Positions 43,461 through 51,502 of a DNA stretch of 64,000 nt are shown here, piece after piece; position 1 is the first letter of the stretch, and each line of letters begins with the position of its first letter. The notes under the pieces were generated by a model, which was not told the origin of the DNA, made no database searches, and saw nothing but the letters and a program-made list of their open reading frames with translations. Origin of the DNA: JBBQKI01 sp038326725. Lineage in GTDB: Bacteria > Bacteroidota > Bacteroidia > Flavobacteriales > Flavobacteriaceae. The position numbers and the translations under genes were made by a program. Location of the stretch: the NCBI GenBank assembly GCA_038326725.1, contig JBBQKI010000001.1, forward strand, positions 115,940-179,939, in the 5' to 3' direction.

Positions 43461-43871
43461 ATGAAGAAAATAGAGCACATCGGGATTGCGGTAAAAAGCT
43501 TATCGGAAGCTAATAAAACCTATGAATCCCTTTTGGGGGTTGCAGCATATAAAACCGAAACTGTAATGGAGGAAGGGGTGGCGACGTCCTTTTTTAAATG
43601 CGGGGAAAGCAAGATTGAACTTTTGGAAGCGGTCAATGAAGAAAGTCCCATTGCAAAATTCATCGGAAAAAAGGGGGAAGGAATTCATCACATCGCCTTT
43701 TTGGTTGATGATATTCAAGCGGAAACGACCCGTCTAAAAAATGAAGGCTTTATCGTAATTAATGAAAAACCCCGCCGCGGGGCCGATAATAAATGGGTGG
43801 TTTTTTTACATCCCAAATCGGGGCATGGGGTTTTGATTGAGCTTTGCCAAGAAATAAATAACCAAAAATAG
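43461..43871 (+). CDS. mce: methylmalonyl-CoA epimerase
   Basis: A 136-aa vicinal-oxygen-chelate fold protein, equilibrating (R)- and (S)-methylmalonyl-CoA in propionate/succinyl-CoA metabolism. It opens with MKKIEHIGIAVKSL, the first metal-binding histidine. EGVATSFFKCGESKIELLEA and GEGIHHIAFLVDDI supply further ligands, and HPKSGHGVLIELCQ ends the fold. Length is normal. It is divergent from rbfA. No mutase gene is nearby. Confidence 0.95.
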   Translation: MKKIEHIGIAVKSLSEANKTYESLLGVAAYKTETVMEEGVATSFFKCGESKIELLEAVNEESPIAKFIGKKGEGIHHIAFLVDDIQAETTRLKNEGFIVINEKPRRGADNKWVVFLHPKSGHGVLIELCQEINNQK

Positions 43872-43962
43872 TTTTGTGAGATTTGCAAAGAGTTTTACAT
43901 TTGCAGGCCTGTAGAGGGCATTAAGTAAAAAAGTTCTTTTCTACATTTAAAAAAAAATTAAA

Positions 43963-44036
43963 GGTCCCATAGCTCAGCTGGTTAGAGCATCTGACTCATA
44001 ATCAGAGGGTCCATGGTTCGAGCCCATGTGGGACCA
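43963..44036 (+). tRNA. tRNA with CAU anticodon (elongator Met or Ile2)
   Basis: The acceptor stem GGTCCCA (43963-43969) pairs with TGGGACC (44029-44035), and the discriminator is A. The anticodon loop CTCATAA gives CAT on a TCTGA/TCAGA stem; the D-arm AGCTCAGCTGGTTAGAGC and T-arm with GGTTCGAGCC are regular. An initiator is unlikely because the acceptor closes as G1-C72. Methionine versus lysidine-modified Ile2 cannot be decided from sequence alone. CCA is not encoded as such. The 3' end is repeated downstream. Confidence 0.93.
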
Positions 44037-44182
44037 CAATATTTTGGAAAAAGCCATTTGGGCGAGAAGTTTATCCCGAGCGCAGTCGAGGGAAGCCCAT
44101 GTGGGACCACTTTTTTTTGAAAAATCCCCAATTGCGAGAAGTTTATCCCGAGCGTAGTGGTGTGAAGCCATTTGGGTCTACC
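44021..44182 (+). repeat. tandem 72-bp units carrying copies of the tRNA 3' end
   Basis: The last 17 bases of the tRNA region (AGCCCATGTGGGACCAC, 44021-44037) recur exactly at 44094-44110 and in degenerate form (AGCCATTTGGGTCTACC) at 44166-44182, spaced 72-73 bp. Between them CGAGAAGTTTATCCCGAGCG occurs at 44063-44082 and again at 44135-44154, also 72 bp apart. The first carries on into a TCCCGA...TCGAGGGA inverted repeat. No open frame of size covers the block. Confidence 0.85.
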
Positions 44183-44305
44183 TTTTTAAAAGAAAACATC
44201 TAACCCCGCTATTTTGTTTTTATAACAAAAACATGGGATTTTTCTTTTGCTTACGGCAATTTTAAAATCAAAATCGAGTTATTAATTTCTTGACAAACCA
44301 AAATT

Positions 44306-44338
44306 TTGCAGGATGTTAAAAAATAATGGTTACATTTG
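44306..44338 (+). promoter_or_regulatory. promoter upstream of the proline-rich small protein
   Basis: TTG at 44306-44308, a 22-nt spacer and TACATTTG at 44331-44338 fit TTG-N17-23-TAnnTTTG. The ATG follows at 44378, a leader of about 33 nt. Confidence 0.5.
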
Positions 44339-44377
44339 GCCGTAATTATACGACCCCAAATCGATAAAATTTAACTA

Positions 44378-44572
44378 ATGGCTTTTTTAGCTGGATTGTT
44401 TTTCACTTTGATTTCCACCCTTTTAGGGCCGGAGCCACCTGCTCCTAATAGGGGTCCGGACCCGCCGCCGGAACTTCCCATCGACCAGTGGCTTTTAATT
44501 TTGATTTTGGCGGGATTGGTTTACGGCATCTTTGTTTTGAACAAGCAACGGAAAACTACAAATACCCTTTAA
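44378..44572 (+). CDS. small proline-rich membrane protein
   Basis: A 64-aa protein with two hydrophobic segments (about residues 2-16 and 38-55) joined by a proline-rich linker (GPEPPAPNRGPDPPPELP, residues 17-34) and a basic tail. The first segment looks like a signal or anchor. Small proteins with this layout are common in Flavobacteriaceae and have no known function. It has its own promoter match and overlaps the 3' end of ribE tail to tail by 17 nt. Confidence 0.65.
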   Translation: MAFLAGLFFTLISTLLGPEPPAPNRGPDPPPELPIDQWLLILILAGLVYGIFVLNKQRKTTNTL

Positions 44573-45143
44573 TAAGCCTTTGCACATATTTCCCGATCAC
44601 GTCAAATTCAATATTCACTTTCCCATTTATTTTTAAATCGATAAATGTGGTATGCGCGAACGTATAGGGTATTATGGCCACATTAAACGTGTTTTCTTTT
44701 GTTTTGACGACCGTCAAGCTAACACCGTTAATGGTAATGGAGCCTTTTTCAACAATCAAGTTTGAAGTCATTTCGTGCTGGAACATAAACACCCAACTGC
44801 CGTTTATTTCTTCAATATTAATGCAGGTTGCAGTTCCGTCCACGTGGCCTTGCACCAAATGGCCATCCAAACGGTCTCCAAGTTTCATGGCGCGTTCTAG
44901 GTTAATTTTTTCGCGCGCTTCCAACATATTTAAAGTGGTTTTATCAAGCGTTTCCTTGATTGCCGTAACGGTATACGAGGTTTCCTTTAATTCTACCACC
45001 GTCAAGCACACCCCGTTATGGGCGATGCTTTGATCGACTTTAAGTTCGTTCGTAAAAGGGCATTTTATTTCAAAACGAAGGTTTTCGCCTTCCTTTGAAA
45101 CCTTTTCAATTTCGCCCACCGCTTCAATAATTCCTGTAAACAT
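44556..45143 (-). CDS. ribE: riboflavin synthase
   Basis: A 195-aa riboflavin synthase alpha chain that dismutates two 6,7-dimethyl-8-ribityllumazine molecules into riboflavin. It begins MFTGIIEAVGEIEKV. The two lumazine-binding repeats are seen as NGVCLTVVELKETSYTVTAI and NGVSLTVVKTKENTFNVAII, each about 95 residues. Length is normal. It is divergent from pdxA across an intergenic region in which the two -7 boxes lie within about 20 bp of one another. No riboswitch was recognised. Confidence 0.97.
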   Translation of the reverse strand: MFTGIIEAVGEIEKVSKEGENLRFEIKCPFTNELKVDQSIAHNGVCLTVVELKETSYTVTAIKETLDKTTLNMLEAREKINLERAMKLGDRLDGHLVQGHVDGTATCINIEEINGSWVFMFQHEMTSNLIVEKGSITINGVSLTVVKTKENTFNVAIIPYTFAHTTFIDLKINGKVNIEFDVIGKYVQRLIKGYL

Positions 45144-45156
45144 CGCAACATTTGGT

Positions 45157-45177
45157 TACATTTGTCTGGCAAAAGTA
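45157..45177. promoter_or_regulatory. divergent -7 boxes of pdxA and ribE
   Basis: TACATTTG on the plus strand (45157-45164) faces pdxA; TACTTTTG on the minus strand (45170-45177) faces ribE. The two boxes are separated by only 5 bp, so polymerases could compete for the site. Confidence 0.45.
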
Positions 45178-45203
45178 ACAATTTAAAAAGCTTTAAAACC
45201 GCA

Positions 45204-46265
45204 ATGAACAATCAGGAGAAAATAATAGTGGGGATTTCCATTGGCGATATAAACGGCATCGGGAGCGAAGTAGTGCTAAAAACTTTTGAAGATGCCCGAA
45301 TGCTCGAAATGTGCACCCCCGTTATTTTTGCATCGGTGAAAATGATTTCCTTTATTAAAAAGGAACTTGGGTTGGAGCTTAACCTGCACGGGATTGATTC
45401 CTTAGATGATATTATCCCGAAAAAGATTAATGTTTTGAACGTTTGGAAAGAACAGGTTGAAATAAATTTTGGTGTTGAAAATGAAACCGGTGGGGCGTAT
45501 GCAATTCAATCTTTGAAAGCTGCAGTTTCCGCATTGAAGGACAACAAGATCGATGTTTTGGTAACGGCGCCCATCAACAAATCTAATGTGCAGTCCGAAA
45601 GTTTTAACTTTCCCGGACATACCGATTACCTTGCCCAAGAATTGGAAGGTGAGAGCCTGATGCTTTTGGTTTCGGAAAATCTTCGCGTAGGTTTGCTTAC
45701 CGATCACGTGGCTGTAAAAGACGTAGTGGCTAATATCACCCGGGAAAGAATCGACAAAAAAATCAATACCATTCACCACACTTTAATCCAAGATTTTGGG
45801 ATTGAAAAACCAAAAATTGCAGTATTGGGCATCAACCCGCACAATGGCGACAATGGCGTTATTGGTACCGAGGACGATACTTTGCTTCGACCAGCGCTGG
45901 ATAATTTAAGAAGAAACGGAAAAGTGGTGATGGGCCCTTATGCTGCCGACAGCTTTTTCGGCTCGGGGAACTACAAAAATTTTGATGCAATTCTTGCCTC
46001 GTATCACGATCAAGGGCTTATCCCTTTCAAAACCATCGCATTTGGGAAAGGCGTAAACTTTACCGCGGGTTTAAACAAGATCCGCACCTCGCCAGATCAC
46101 GGTACGGCATTTGACCTTGCGGGGAAAAATGCCGCCAATCATGAATCGTTCAGGGAAGCGGTTTATTGTGCAATTTCAATTTATCAAACGCGGGAACAAT
46201 TTTTCGAAATTTCAAAAAACAAATTAAAAACCACCCGGAAGAAACCACTTTCAAAAAAGAAATGA
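45204..46265 (+). CDS. pdxA: 4-hydroxythreonine-4-phosphate dehydrogenase
   Basis: A 353-aa enzyme of the DXP-dependent pyridoxal phosphate pathway. Start at ATG 45204 (MNNQEKIIVGIS); an upstream ATG at 45162 adds a leader without conserved sequence. Metal and substrate motifs: GDINGIGSEV, TAPINKSNV, FPGHTDYLA, GINPHNGDNG, GPYAADSFF, SYHDQGLIPFKT and TSPDHGTAFDLAG. Length is somewhat above average because of the basic C-terminal tail. It is followed by the yceD-rpmF-fabH unit. Confidence 0.97.
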   Translation: MNNQEKIIVGISIGDINGIGSEVVLKTFEDARMLEMCTPVIFASVKMISFIKKELGLELNLHGIDSLDDIIPKKINVLNVWKEQVEINFGVENETGGAYAIQSLKAAVSALKDNKIDVLVTAPINKSNVQSESFNFPGHTDYLAQELEGESLMLLVSENLRVGLLTDHVAVKDVVANITRERIDKKINTIHHTLIQDFGIEKPKIAVLGINPHNGDNGVIGTEDDTLLRPALDNLRRNGKVVMGPYAADSFFGSGNYKNFDAILASYHDQGLIPFKTIAFGKGVNFTAGLNKIRTSPDHGTAFDLAGKNAANHESFREAVYCAISIYQTREQFFEISKNKLKTTRKKPLSKKK

Positions 46266-46295
46266 TAAAACCATTTTACCATTAGAATATTTTTT

Positions 46296-46303
46296 TATCT
46301 TTG
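46296..46303 (+). promoter_or_regulatory. -7 box of the yceD-rpmF-fabH operon
   Basis: TATCTTTG, an exact TAnnTTTG match, about 45 nt before the chosen start of the DUF177 gene. No clear TTG at the correct -33 distance. Confidence 0.5.
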
Positions 46304-46348
46304 CACCCGCCTTATTTATAAGGAATGGGTCATAAAACGGTGTGGGTT

Positions 46349-46903
46349 ATGAAGGAAATGAAAGAATTTACGATTCCCTTTGCGGGGCTGAAATTAGGAA
46401 AGCACCAATTTGACTTCAAATTAAAAAAAGCGTTCTTTGAACATTTTGAGTATGACGATTTTAACGATGCGGCCATAGACCTCATTGTTTTATTGGACAA
46501 AAAGTCAACATTGATAGAGTTTACCTTGAATTTTGAAGGTACTGTAAATGTCTTTTGCGATATTACCAACGAACCTTTCGATCAGGAAATTACCGGCGAA
46601 TATCATTTTGTGGTAAAATTTGGCGAGGCATTTAATGATGAAAATGAAGATTTGCTTATCCTTCCACACGGAAGTTATGAAGTGAGCATTCAGCAATATG
46701 TTTATGAATCGATAGTGTTGGCACTACCTTCTCGGAACATTCATCCAGGGATTGAAGACGGCACTTTAAAAAGCGACATACTTGACAAACTCGAAGAATT
46801 AAGCCCAAAGGCAAATCAAGAAGAAACCCAGCCCGAAGGCGATACAACAGACCCAAGATGGGACACATTGAAAAAACTAATAACGGATAAAAATAAACAG
46901 TAA
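46349..46903 (+). CDS. yceD: YceD/DUF177 family protein
   Basis: A 184-aa acidic protein of the YceD (DUF177) family. It is encoded next to rpmF in most bacteria and is linked to 23S rRNA synthesis or processing. Start at ATG 46349 (MKEMKEFTIPFAGL); an ATG at 46325 adds eight non-conserved residues and a further ATG lies at 46358. FCDITNEPFDQEITGEYHF, with one cysteine remaining of the usual CxRCL-type site, and LPSRNIHPGIEDG are recognisable. Its stop overlaps the L32 ATG (TAATG). Confidence 0.88.
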   Translation: MKEMKEFTIPFAGLKLGKHQFDFKLKKAFFEHFEYDDFNDAAIDLIVLLDKKSTLIEFTLNFEGTVNVFCDITNEPFDQEITGEYHFVVKFGEAFNDENEDLLILPHGSYEVSIQQYVYESIVLALPSRNIHPGIEDGTLKSDILDKLEELSPKANQEETQPEGDTTDPRWDTLKKLITDKNKQ

Positions 46904-47100
46904 TGGCACATCCTAAAAGAAAAATCTCGAAAACGAGAAGGGACAAAAGAAGAACCCACTATAAAGCTACTGCCCCAACATTGGCAACTGACCCAACCAC
47001 AGGTGAAGCACATCTTTTCCACCGGGCGCATTGGCATGAAGGTAAATTGTACTACCGAGGTCAGGTAGTGATTGATGCCCCCGAAGAAGTAGAGGCATAA
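46903..47100 (+). CDS. rpmF: 50S ribosomal protein L32
   Basis: A 65-aa bL32. It starts MAHPKRKISKTRRDKRRTHY and contains HLFHRAHWHEGKLYYRGQVV. The four zinc-ligand cysteines seen in many L32 proteins are absent, so this is the zinc-free form usual in Bacteroidota. It overlaps yceD by one base (TAATG) and is followed by a strong terminator, although fabH is only 170 nt away. Confidence 0.97.
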   Translation: MAHPKRKISKTRRDKRRTHYKATAPTLATDPTTGEAHLFHRAHWHEGKLYYRGQVVIDAPEEVEA

Positions 47101-47120
47101 ATCCAAAACAGCTAAAAACT

Positions 47121-47150
47121 AACTCTCACGATTTCGTGGGGGTTTTTTTG
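47121..47150 (+). terminator. terminator after rpmF
   Basis: AACTCTCACG (47121-47130), loop ATTT and CGTGGGGGTT (47135-47144) form a 10-bp stem with two G-T pairs, followed by a T-run. Confidence 0.85.
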
Positions 47151-47271
47151 TTTTCGATTTTTTTGAATTTTTAAAAACAACTTGCTTTTTAAATCAACTT
47201 TGACGGATTTTTTAGTAATTTTCATTCTTTTTTAAAGGTTTTGGCCTTTTTTTGAATTTTAATTATTTTGT

Positions 47272-48267
47272 ATGAATAATATCACGGCAGCAATTACCGC
47301 TGTGGGAAGCTACGTTCCGGAATACGTGCTTACCAATAAAATCCTTGAAACGATGGTGGACACCACCGATGAATGGATTACAAGCCGAACTGGAATCAGT
47401 GAAAGAAGGATATTAAAAGACAAGGACAAGGGCACTTCCTATCTTGCCATTCAGGCAGCAAAAGATTTACTTAAAAAAAGCAATACCGACCCCGCCGAAA
47501 TAGACATGGTAATAATGGCAACTGCCACGCCCGATTTGCCCGTTGCGGCCACCGGAGTATATGTTGCCACCCAAATTGGAGCCGTAAATGCATTTTCGTT
47601 CGATCTTGTTGCGGCCTGTTCTAGTTTTCTTTTTGGGATGTCCACTGCTGCCAGGTATATTGAATCTGGGCGCTACAAAAAAGTCCTTTTAATCGGTGCC
47701 GATAAAATGTCGTCAATCATTGATTATACTGACCGCACCACGTGCATCATTTTTGGGGATGGTGGGGGCGCCGTTCTTTTTGAACCCAACCACGAAGGTC
47801 TCGGCTTGCAGGACGAATATTTAAGAACAGACGGAATAGGAAGACCGCATTTAAAAATTGATGCCGGCGGCTCTTTGCTCCCCGCCTCTGCCGAAACCGT
47901 GGCAAATAAACAACATTTCGTTTATCAAGATGGCAAAACCGTTTTCAAATTTGCGGTTTACAATATGGCAGATGTTTGCGTAAAAGTGATGGAGAATAAT
48001 CACCTAAAAGGTGAAGACGTACAATGGTTAGTTCCGCACCAAGCCAACAAGCGGATTATTGATGCTGCTGCCAGCCGCATGAAGCTCCCCGATGAAAAGG
48101 TGATGATGAACATCCACAAATACGGCAATACAACATCCGGGACCTTGCCACTCTGCCTCAGCGATTACGAAAAGCAACTTAAAAAAGGGGATAACCTGAT
48201 ATTTTCTTCATTTGGCGGAGGATTTACATGGGGCGCCATTTATTTGAAATGGGCCTATAATTCATAA
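47272..48267 (+). CDS. fabH: 3-oxoacyl-ACP synthase III
   Basis: A 331-aa thiolase-fold condensing enzyme that starts fatty-acid synthesis from acyl-CoA and malonyl-ACP. The catalytic cysteine is in VAACSSFLFGM (residue 116), the histidine in LVPHQANKRI (about 256) and the asparagine in YGNTTSGTL. GTGISERR near the N-terminus and the C-terminal FSSFGGGFTWGA are typical. It is followed by accB and accC, so the three make one lipid-synthesis cluster. Confidence 0.96.
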   Translation: MNNITAAITAVGSYVPEYVLTNKILETMVDTTDEWITSRTGISERRILKDKDKGTSYLAIQAAKDLLKKSNTDPAEIDMVIMATATPDLPVAATGVYVATQIGAVNAFSFDLVAACSSFLFGMSTAARYIESGRYKKVLLIGADKMSSIIDYTDRTTCIIFGDGGGAVLFEPNHEGLGLQDEYLRTDGIGRPHLKIDAGGSLLPASAETVANKQHFVYQDGKTVFKFAVYNMADVCVKVMENNHLKGEDVQWLVPHQANKRIIDAAASRMKLPDEKVMMNIHKYGNTTSGTLPLCLSDYEKQLKKGDNLIFSSFGGGFTWGAIYLKWAYNS

Positions 48268-48300
48268 TAATTTACAACGAAATAATTTAAACCTAAAAAC

Positions 48301-48792
48301 ATGGATTTAAAAGATATTCAAAATCTGATCAAGTTTGTCGCCAAGAGCGGCGCCAGCGAAGTGAAGCTTGAAATGGGCGATATAAAAATCACCGTAAAAA
48401 CTGGAACACCCGAAAGCAGGGGTGAAGTTACTTATGTCCAGCATCTTCCCTCCAGTGGAGCCCAAAATTTTCAGCCTCCAGTTCAAATGCAAAACCAACC
48501 CGCGGCCCAAACTTCACCAGATGCTGTTACTCCTTCTGGAGAAAATTCAAAATACGTTACCATCAAATCCCCAATTATTGGTACGTTCTACCGCAAATCA
48601 TCTCCAGATAAACCTGTCTTTGTTGAAGTTGGTGACACCATCAATAGTGGCGATGTGCTTTGTGTAATTGAGGCGATGAAACTTTTCAATGAAATAGAAA
48701 GCGATATTTCCGGAAAGATCATAAAAGTTTTAGTGGACGACTCTACCCCGGTGGAATATGACCAACCTTTGTTTTTGATAGACCCGTCCTAA
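48301..48792 (+). CDS. accB: biotin carboxyl carrier protein of acetyl-CoA carboxylase
   Basis: A 163-aa BCCP. The N-terminal AccB-specific segment (MDLKDIQNLIKFVAKSGASE) is followed by a Pro/Ala/Gln-rich flexible linker (about residues 50-82) and a biotinyl domain. The target lysine lies in VIEAMKLFNEIESD (Lys127). Length matches. It precedes accC by 73 nt in the same direction. Confidence 0.97.
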   Translation: MDLKDIQNLIKFVAKSGASEVKLEMGDIKITVKTGTPESRGEVTYVQHLPSSGAQNFQPPVQMQNQPAAQTSPDAVTPSGENSKYVTIKSPIIGTFYRKSSPDKPVFVEVGDTINSGDVLCVIEAMKLFNEIESDISGKIIKVLVDDSTPVEYDQPLFLIDPS

Positions 48793-48865
48793 TTTAAACC
48801 CCAAACCCAAACTCTAAATTCCATTTTTTGGGATTTGAAATTTGAGCTTTGAAACATTAAAAAAT

Positions 48866-50224
48866 ATGTTTAAAAAAATATTGATTGCCAACAGGGGGGA
48901 AATCGCGTTGCGTATTATCCGAACCTGCAAAGAAATGGGAATTAAAACCGTGGCCGTTTATTCAAAGGCAGACGAGGAAAGCCTGCATGTTCGATTTGCT
49001 GACGAAGCCGTTTGCATTGGCCCCCCGCCCAGCAACCTTAGTTACCTTAAAATTTCAAGTATAATCGCAGCTGCAGAAATTACCAATGCAGACGCTATTC
49101 ACCCGGGATATGGGTTTTTGTCTGAAAACGCTAAGTTTTCTAAGATTTGTGAGGAGCATAAAATTAAATTTATTGGCGCTTCCCCTGAAATGATCGAAAA
49201 AATGGGCGATAAAGCCTCTGCTAAAGCCACTATGAAAGCCGCTGGGGTGCCAACCGTTCCTGGGAGTGATGGCATTATTGAATCTTTTGAACAAGCAGAA
49301 ATACTTGCCGAAGAAGTAGGTTACCCCGTTATGCTAAAAGCCACGGCAGGTGGAGGGGGAAAAGGAATGCGTGCCGTTTGGAAAAAGGACGAACTCAAAA
49401 AAGCGTGGGAAAGCGCAAGGCAGGAAGCCTCCGCTTCTTTCGGAAACGATGGGATGTACATGGAAAAATTGATTGTGGAACCCCGTCACATCGAGATACA
49501 AATTGTTGGCGACAGTACCGGCAAGGCTTGCCATCTTAGCGAGCGCGATTGTTCCATCCAAAGAAGGCACCAAAAACTGACTGAAGAAACCCCCAGCCCG
49601 TTCATGACTAAAAAATTGAGGGACGATATGGGATTGGCTGCTGTTAAAGCCGCCGAGTTCATTAAATACGAAGGTGCCGGCACTATTGAATTTTTGGTTG
49701 ATAAAAACCGAAACTTTTACTTCATGGAAATGAATACACGTATCCAAGTGGAACACCCCATTACGGAACAGGTAATCGATTATGACCTAATCCGAGAGCA
49801 AATCTTGGTAGCCGCCGGAGTACCCATTTCCGGAAAAAACTACACTCCCCAATTGCATTCCATCGAATGCCGTATAAATGCTGAAGATCCATATAACGAT
49901 TTTCGTCCTTCACCGGGAAAGATAACTGTTCTGCATGCCCCCGGCGGGCATGGCGTTCGGTTGGACACGCATGTTTATGCAGGCTACACGATTCCTCCGA
50001 ATTATGATTCAATGATTGCCAAATTGATTACCACCGCTCAAACGCGGGGAGAAGCCATCAGCAAAATGAAACGCGCCCTCGACGAATTCGTGATCGAGGG
50101 GGTAAAAACTACTATTCCCTTCCATCGCCAATTGATGGACGAACCTGCTTATGTGTCAGGTAATTATACCACTGCTTTCATGAACACTTTTCAAATGAAC
50201 GACCCCGAGGAGGAGGAGGAATAA
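48866..50224 (+). CDS. accC: biotin carboxylase subunit of acetyl-CoA carboxylase
   Basis: A 452-aa ATP-grasp enzyme that carboxylates the biotin on AccB using bicarbonate. Start ATG 48866 (MFKKILIANRGEIALR); an upstream ATG at 48842 adds eight non-conserved residues. The glycine-rich ATP loop GGGGKGMRAVW, the ERDCSIQRRHQKL segment, MEMNTRIQVEHPITE and PNYDSMIAKLI are intact. A poly-acidic tail (DPEEEEE) ends the protein. No promoter match is seen between accB and accC. Confidence 0.97.
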   Translation: MFKKILIANRGEIALRIIRTCKEMGIKTVAVYSKADEESLHVRFADEAVCIGPPPSNLSYLKISSIIAAAEITNADAIHPGYGFLSENAKFSKICEEHKIKFIGASPEMIEKMGDKASAKATMKAAGVPTVPGSDGIIESFEQAEILAEEVGYPVMLKATAGGGGKGMRAVWKKDELKKAWESARQEASASFGNDGMYMEKLIVEPRHIEIQIVGDSTGKACHLSERDCSIQRRHQKLTEETPSPFMTKKLRDDMGLAAVKAAEFIKYEGAGTIEFLVDKNRNFYFMEMNTRIQVEHPITEQVIDYDLIREQILVAAGVPISGKNYTPQLHSIECRINAEDPYNDFRPSPGKITVLHAPGGHGVRLDTHVYAGYTIPPNYDSMIAKLITTAQTRGEAISKMKRALDEFVIEGVKTTIPFHRQLMDEPAYVSGNYTTAFMNTFQMNDPEEEEE

Positions 50225-50349
50225 ATTAAAAAACAAAATTGTAAAAGCTCAACTTTCAAAGAAAAACATTTCTCTTGGAATTTGGGTTTTTTATTTAAAG
50301 GTGAAAAAAATTCCCACATTGAAAGGGGTCAAGGAGATTTTTTCCTGAG

Positions 50350-50357
50350 TATCTTTG
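50350..50357 (+). promoter_or_regulatory. -7 box of the FAD oxidoreductase-mtgA pair
   Basis: TATCTTTG, exact TAnnTTTG, 23 nt before the ATG at 50381. The nearest TTG on the -33 side is 28 nt away. Confidence 0.45.
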
Positions 50358-50380
50358 AAATCTACTTTTATAATTTAGAA

Positions 50381-51502
50381 ATGAATTTTTCGTATTGGGA
50401 GCTTAAAACCTGGTTAAGGGATATCGATTTCGCTGTTGTCGGTAGCGGGATCGTGGGTCTTTCCTGCGCCCTAAATCTTCGGAAAATGTATCCCAAAAGC
50501 AAAATTGTGGTTTTTGAAAAAGGTATGTTGCCAAGCGGGGCAAGCACAAAAAATGCTGGTTTTGCTTGTTTCGGAAGCCTCTCAGAAATATTGGCGGATT
50601 TGGAAATTAATTCCCAAGAAGAAGTTGTTGCCTTGGTTTCGGAAAGGATTGATGGGCTGAAAATGCTTCGGGAAAATTTGGGTGATGACCTTTTGCAATA
50701 CCAAATGAACGGCGGCCACGAACTTTTTACCCTAAATGATGCCGAACTTTTTGAAACCTGCCGGGCCAAAATGGATTCCGTGAACAAAATGTTGCGGCCT
50801 GTTTTTAATGACGATGTTTTTAAATTGGAAAAGAACAAATTCAATTTTCAAAACATACTATCAAAATTAATCTTTACTAAATTTGAAGGGCAAATTGATA
50901 CCGGGAAAATGATGCTTGGGCTTATCCAAAAATCCTCAAAAGAAAATATCTTGATTTTGAACAATGCTGAAATAACTTCTTTTTCCCATAACTCTTCCGG
51001 GCTGAACCTTCAACTCAATAAGGACATTGAATTGTCGGCAAAGAAAATGCTTATCGCAACCAACGGTTTTGCGCAACAATTTTTAAAAGAAGATGTAAAA
51101 CCCGCAAGGGCTCAGGTGTTGATCACGAAACCAATAAAAAATTTAAAAATAAAAGGCACCTTCCATTTGGACCGAGGCTATTATTATTTCAGAAACATAG
51201 ATGATCGTATCCTTTTCGGTGGCGGAAGAAACCTCGATTTTAAAAGCGAAGAAACTACACAGAACGGGCTAACTTCTGTGGTTCAAAATTCTTTGGAAGC
51301 ATTGCTTCAACACACTATTTTGCCAAACTTGGATTATGAAATAGATACCCGATGGAGTGGCATCATGGGCGTGGGGAAGACAAAAAAACCAATTTTAAAA
51401 CAAGTTTCCCAAAACGTATATTGCGGCGTACGCATGGGCGGAATGGGCGTGGCCATCGGGAGTTCGGTGGGGCAGCAACTGGCAAAACTAACAAGCTTAT
51501 GA
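50381..51502 (+). CDS. FAD-dependent oxidoreductase (DAO family)
   Basis: A 373-aa flavoprotein. Start at ATG 50381, chosen because the nucleotide-binding fold (IDFAVVGSGIVGLSCALNLR, about residues 15-34) then sits at the expected place; a longer frame from 50282 has no conserved sequence. PSGASTKNAGFACFGS and the C-terminal GVRMGGMGVAIGSSVGQQL fit the D-amino-acid-oxidase/glycine-oxidase superfamily. The substrate is unknown. It overlaps mtgA by four bases (ATGA). Confidence 0.88.
   Translation: MNFSYWELKTWLRDIDFAVVGSGIVGLSCALNLRKMYPKSKIVVFEKGMLPSGASTKNAGFACFGSLSEILADLEINSQEEVVALVSERIDGLKMLRENLGDDLLQYQMNGGHELFTLNDAELFETCRAKMDSVNKMLRPVFNDDVFKLEKNKFNFQNILSKLIFTKFEGQIDTGKMMLGLIQKSSKENILILNNAEITSFSHNSSGLNLQLNKDIELSAKKMLIATNGFAQQFLKEDVKPARAQVLITKPIKNLKIKGTFHLDRGYYYFRNIDDRILFGGGRNLDFKSEETTQNGLTSVVQNSLEALLQHTILPNLDYEIDTRWSGIMGVGKTKKPILKQVSQNVYCGVRMGGMGVAIGSSVGQQLAKLTSL

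Noticed and set aside
51352..51498. N-terminal extension of mtgA to 51352
   Set aside because: The extra 49 residues lie out of frame over the oxidoreductase C-terminus and are basic, without conserved sequence; the ATGA overlap at 51499 gives the normal start.
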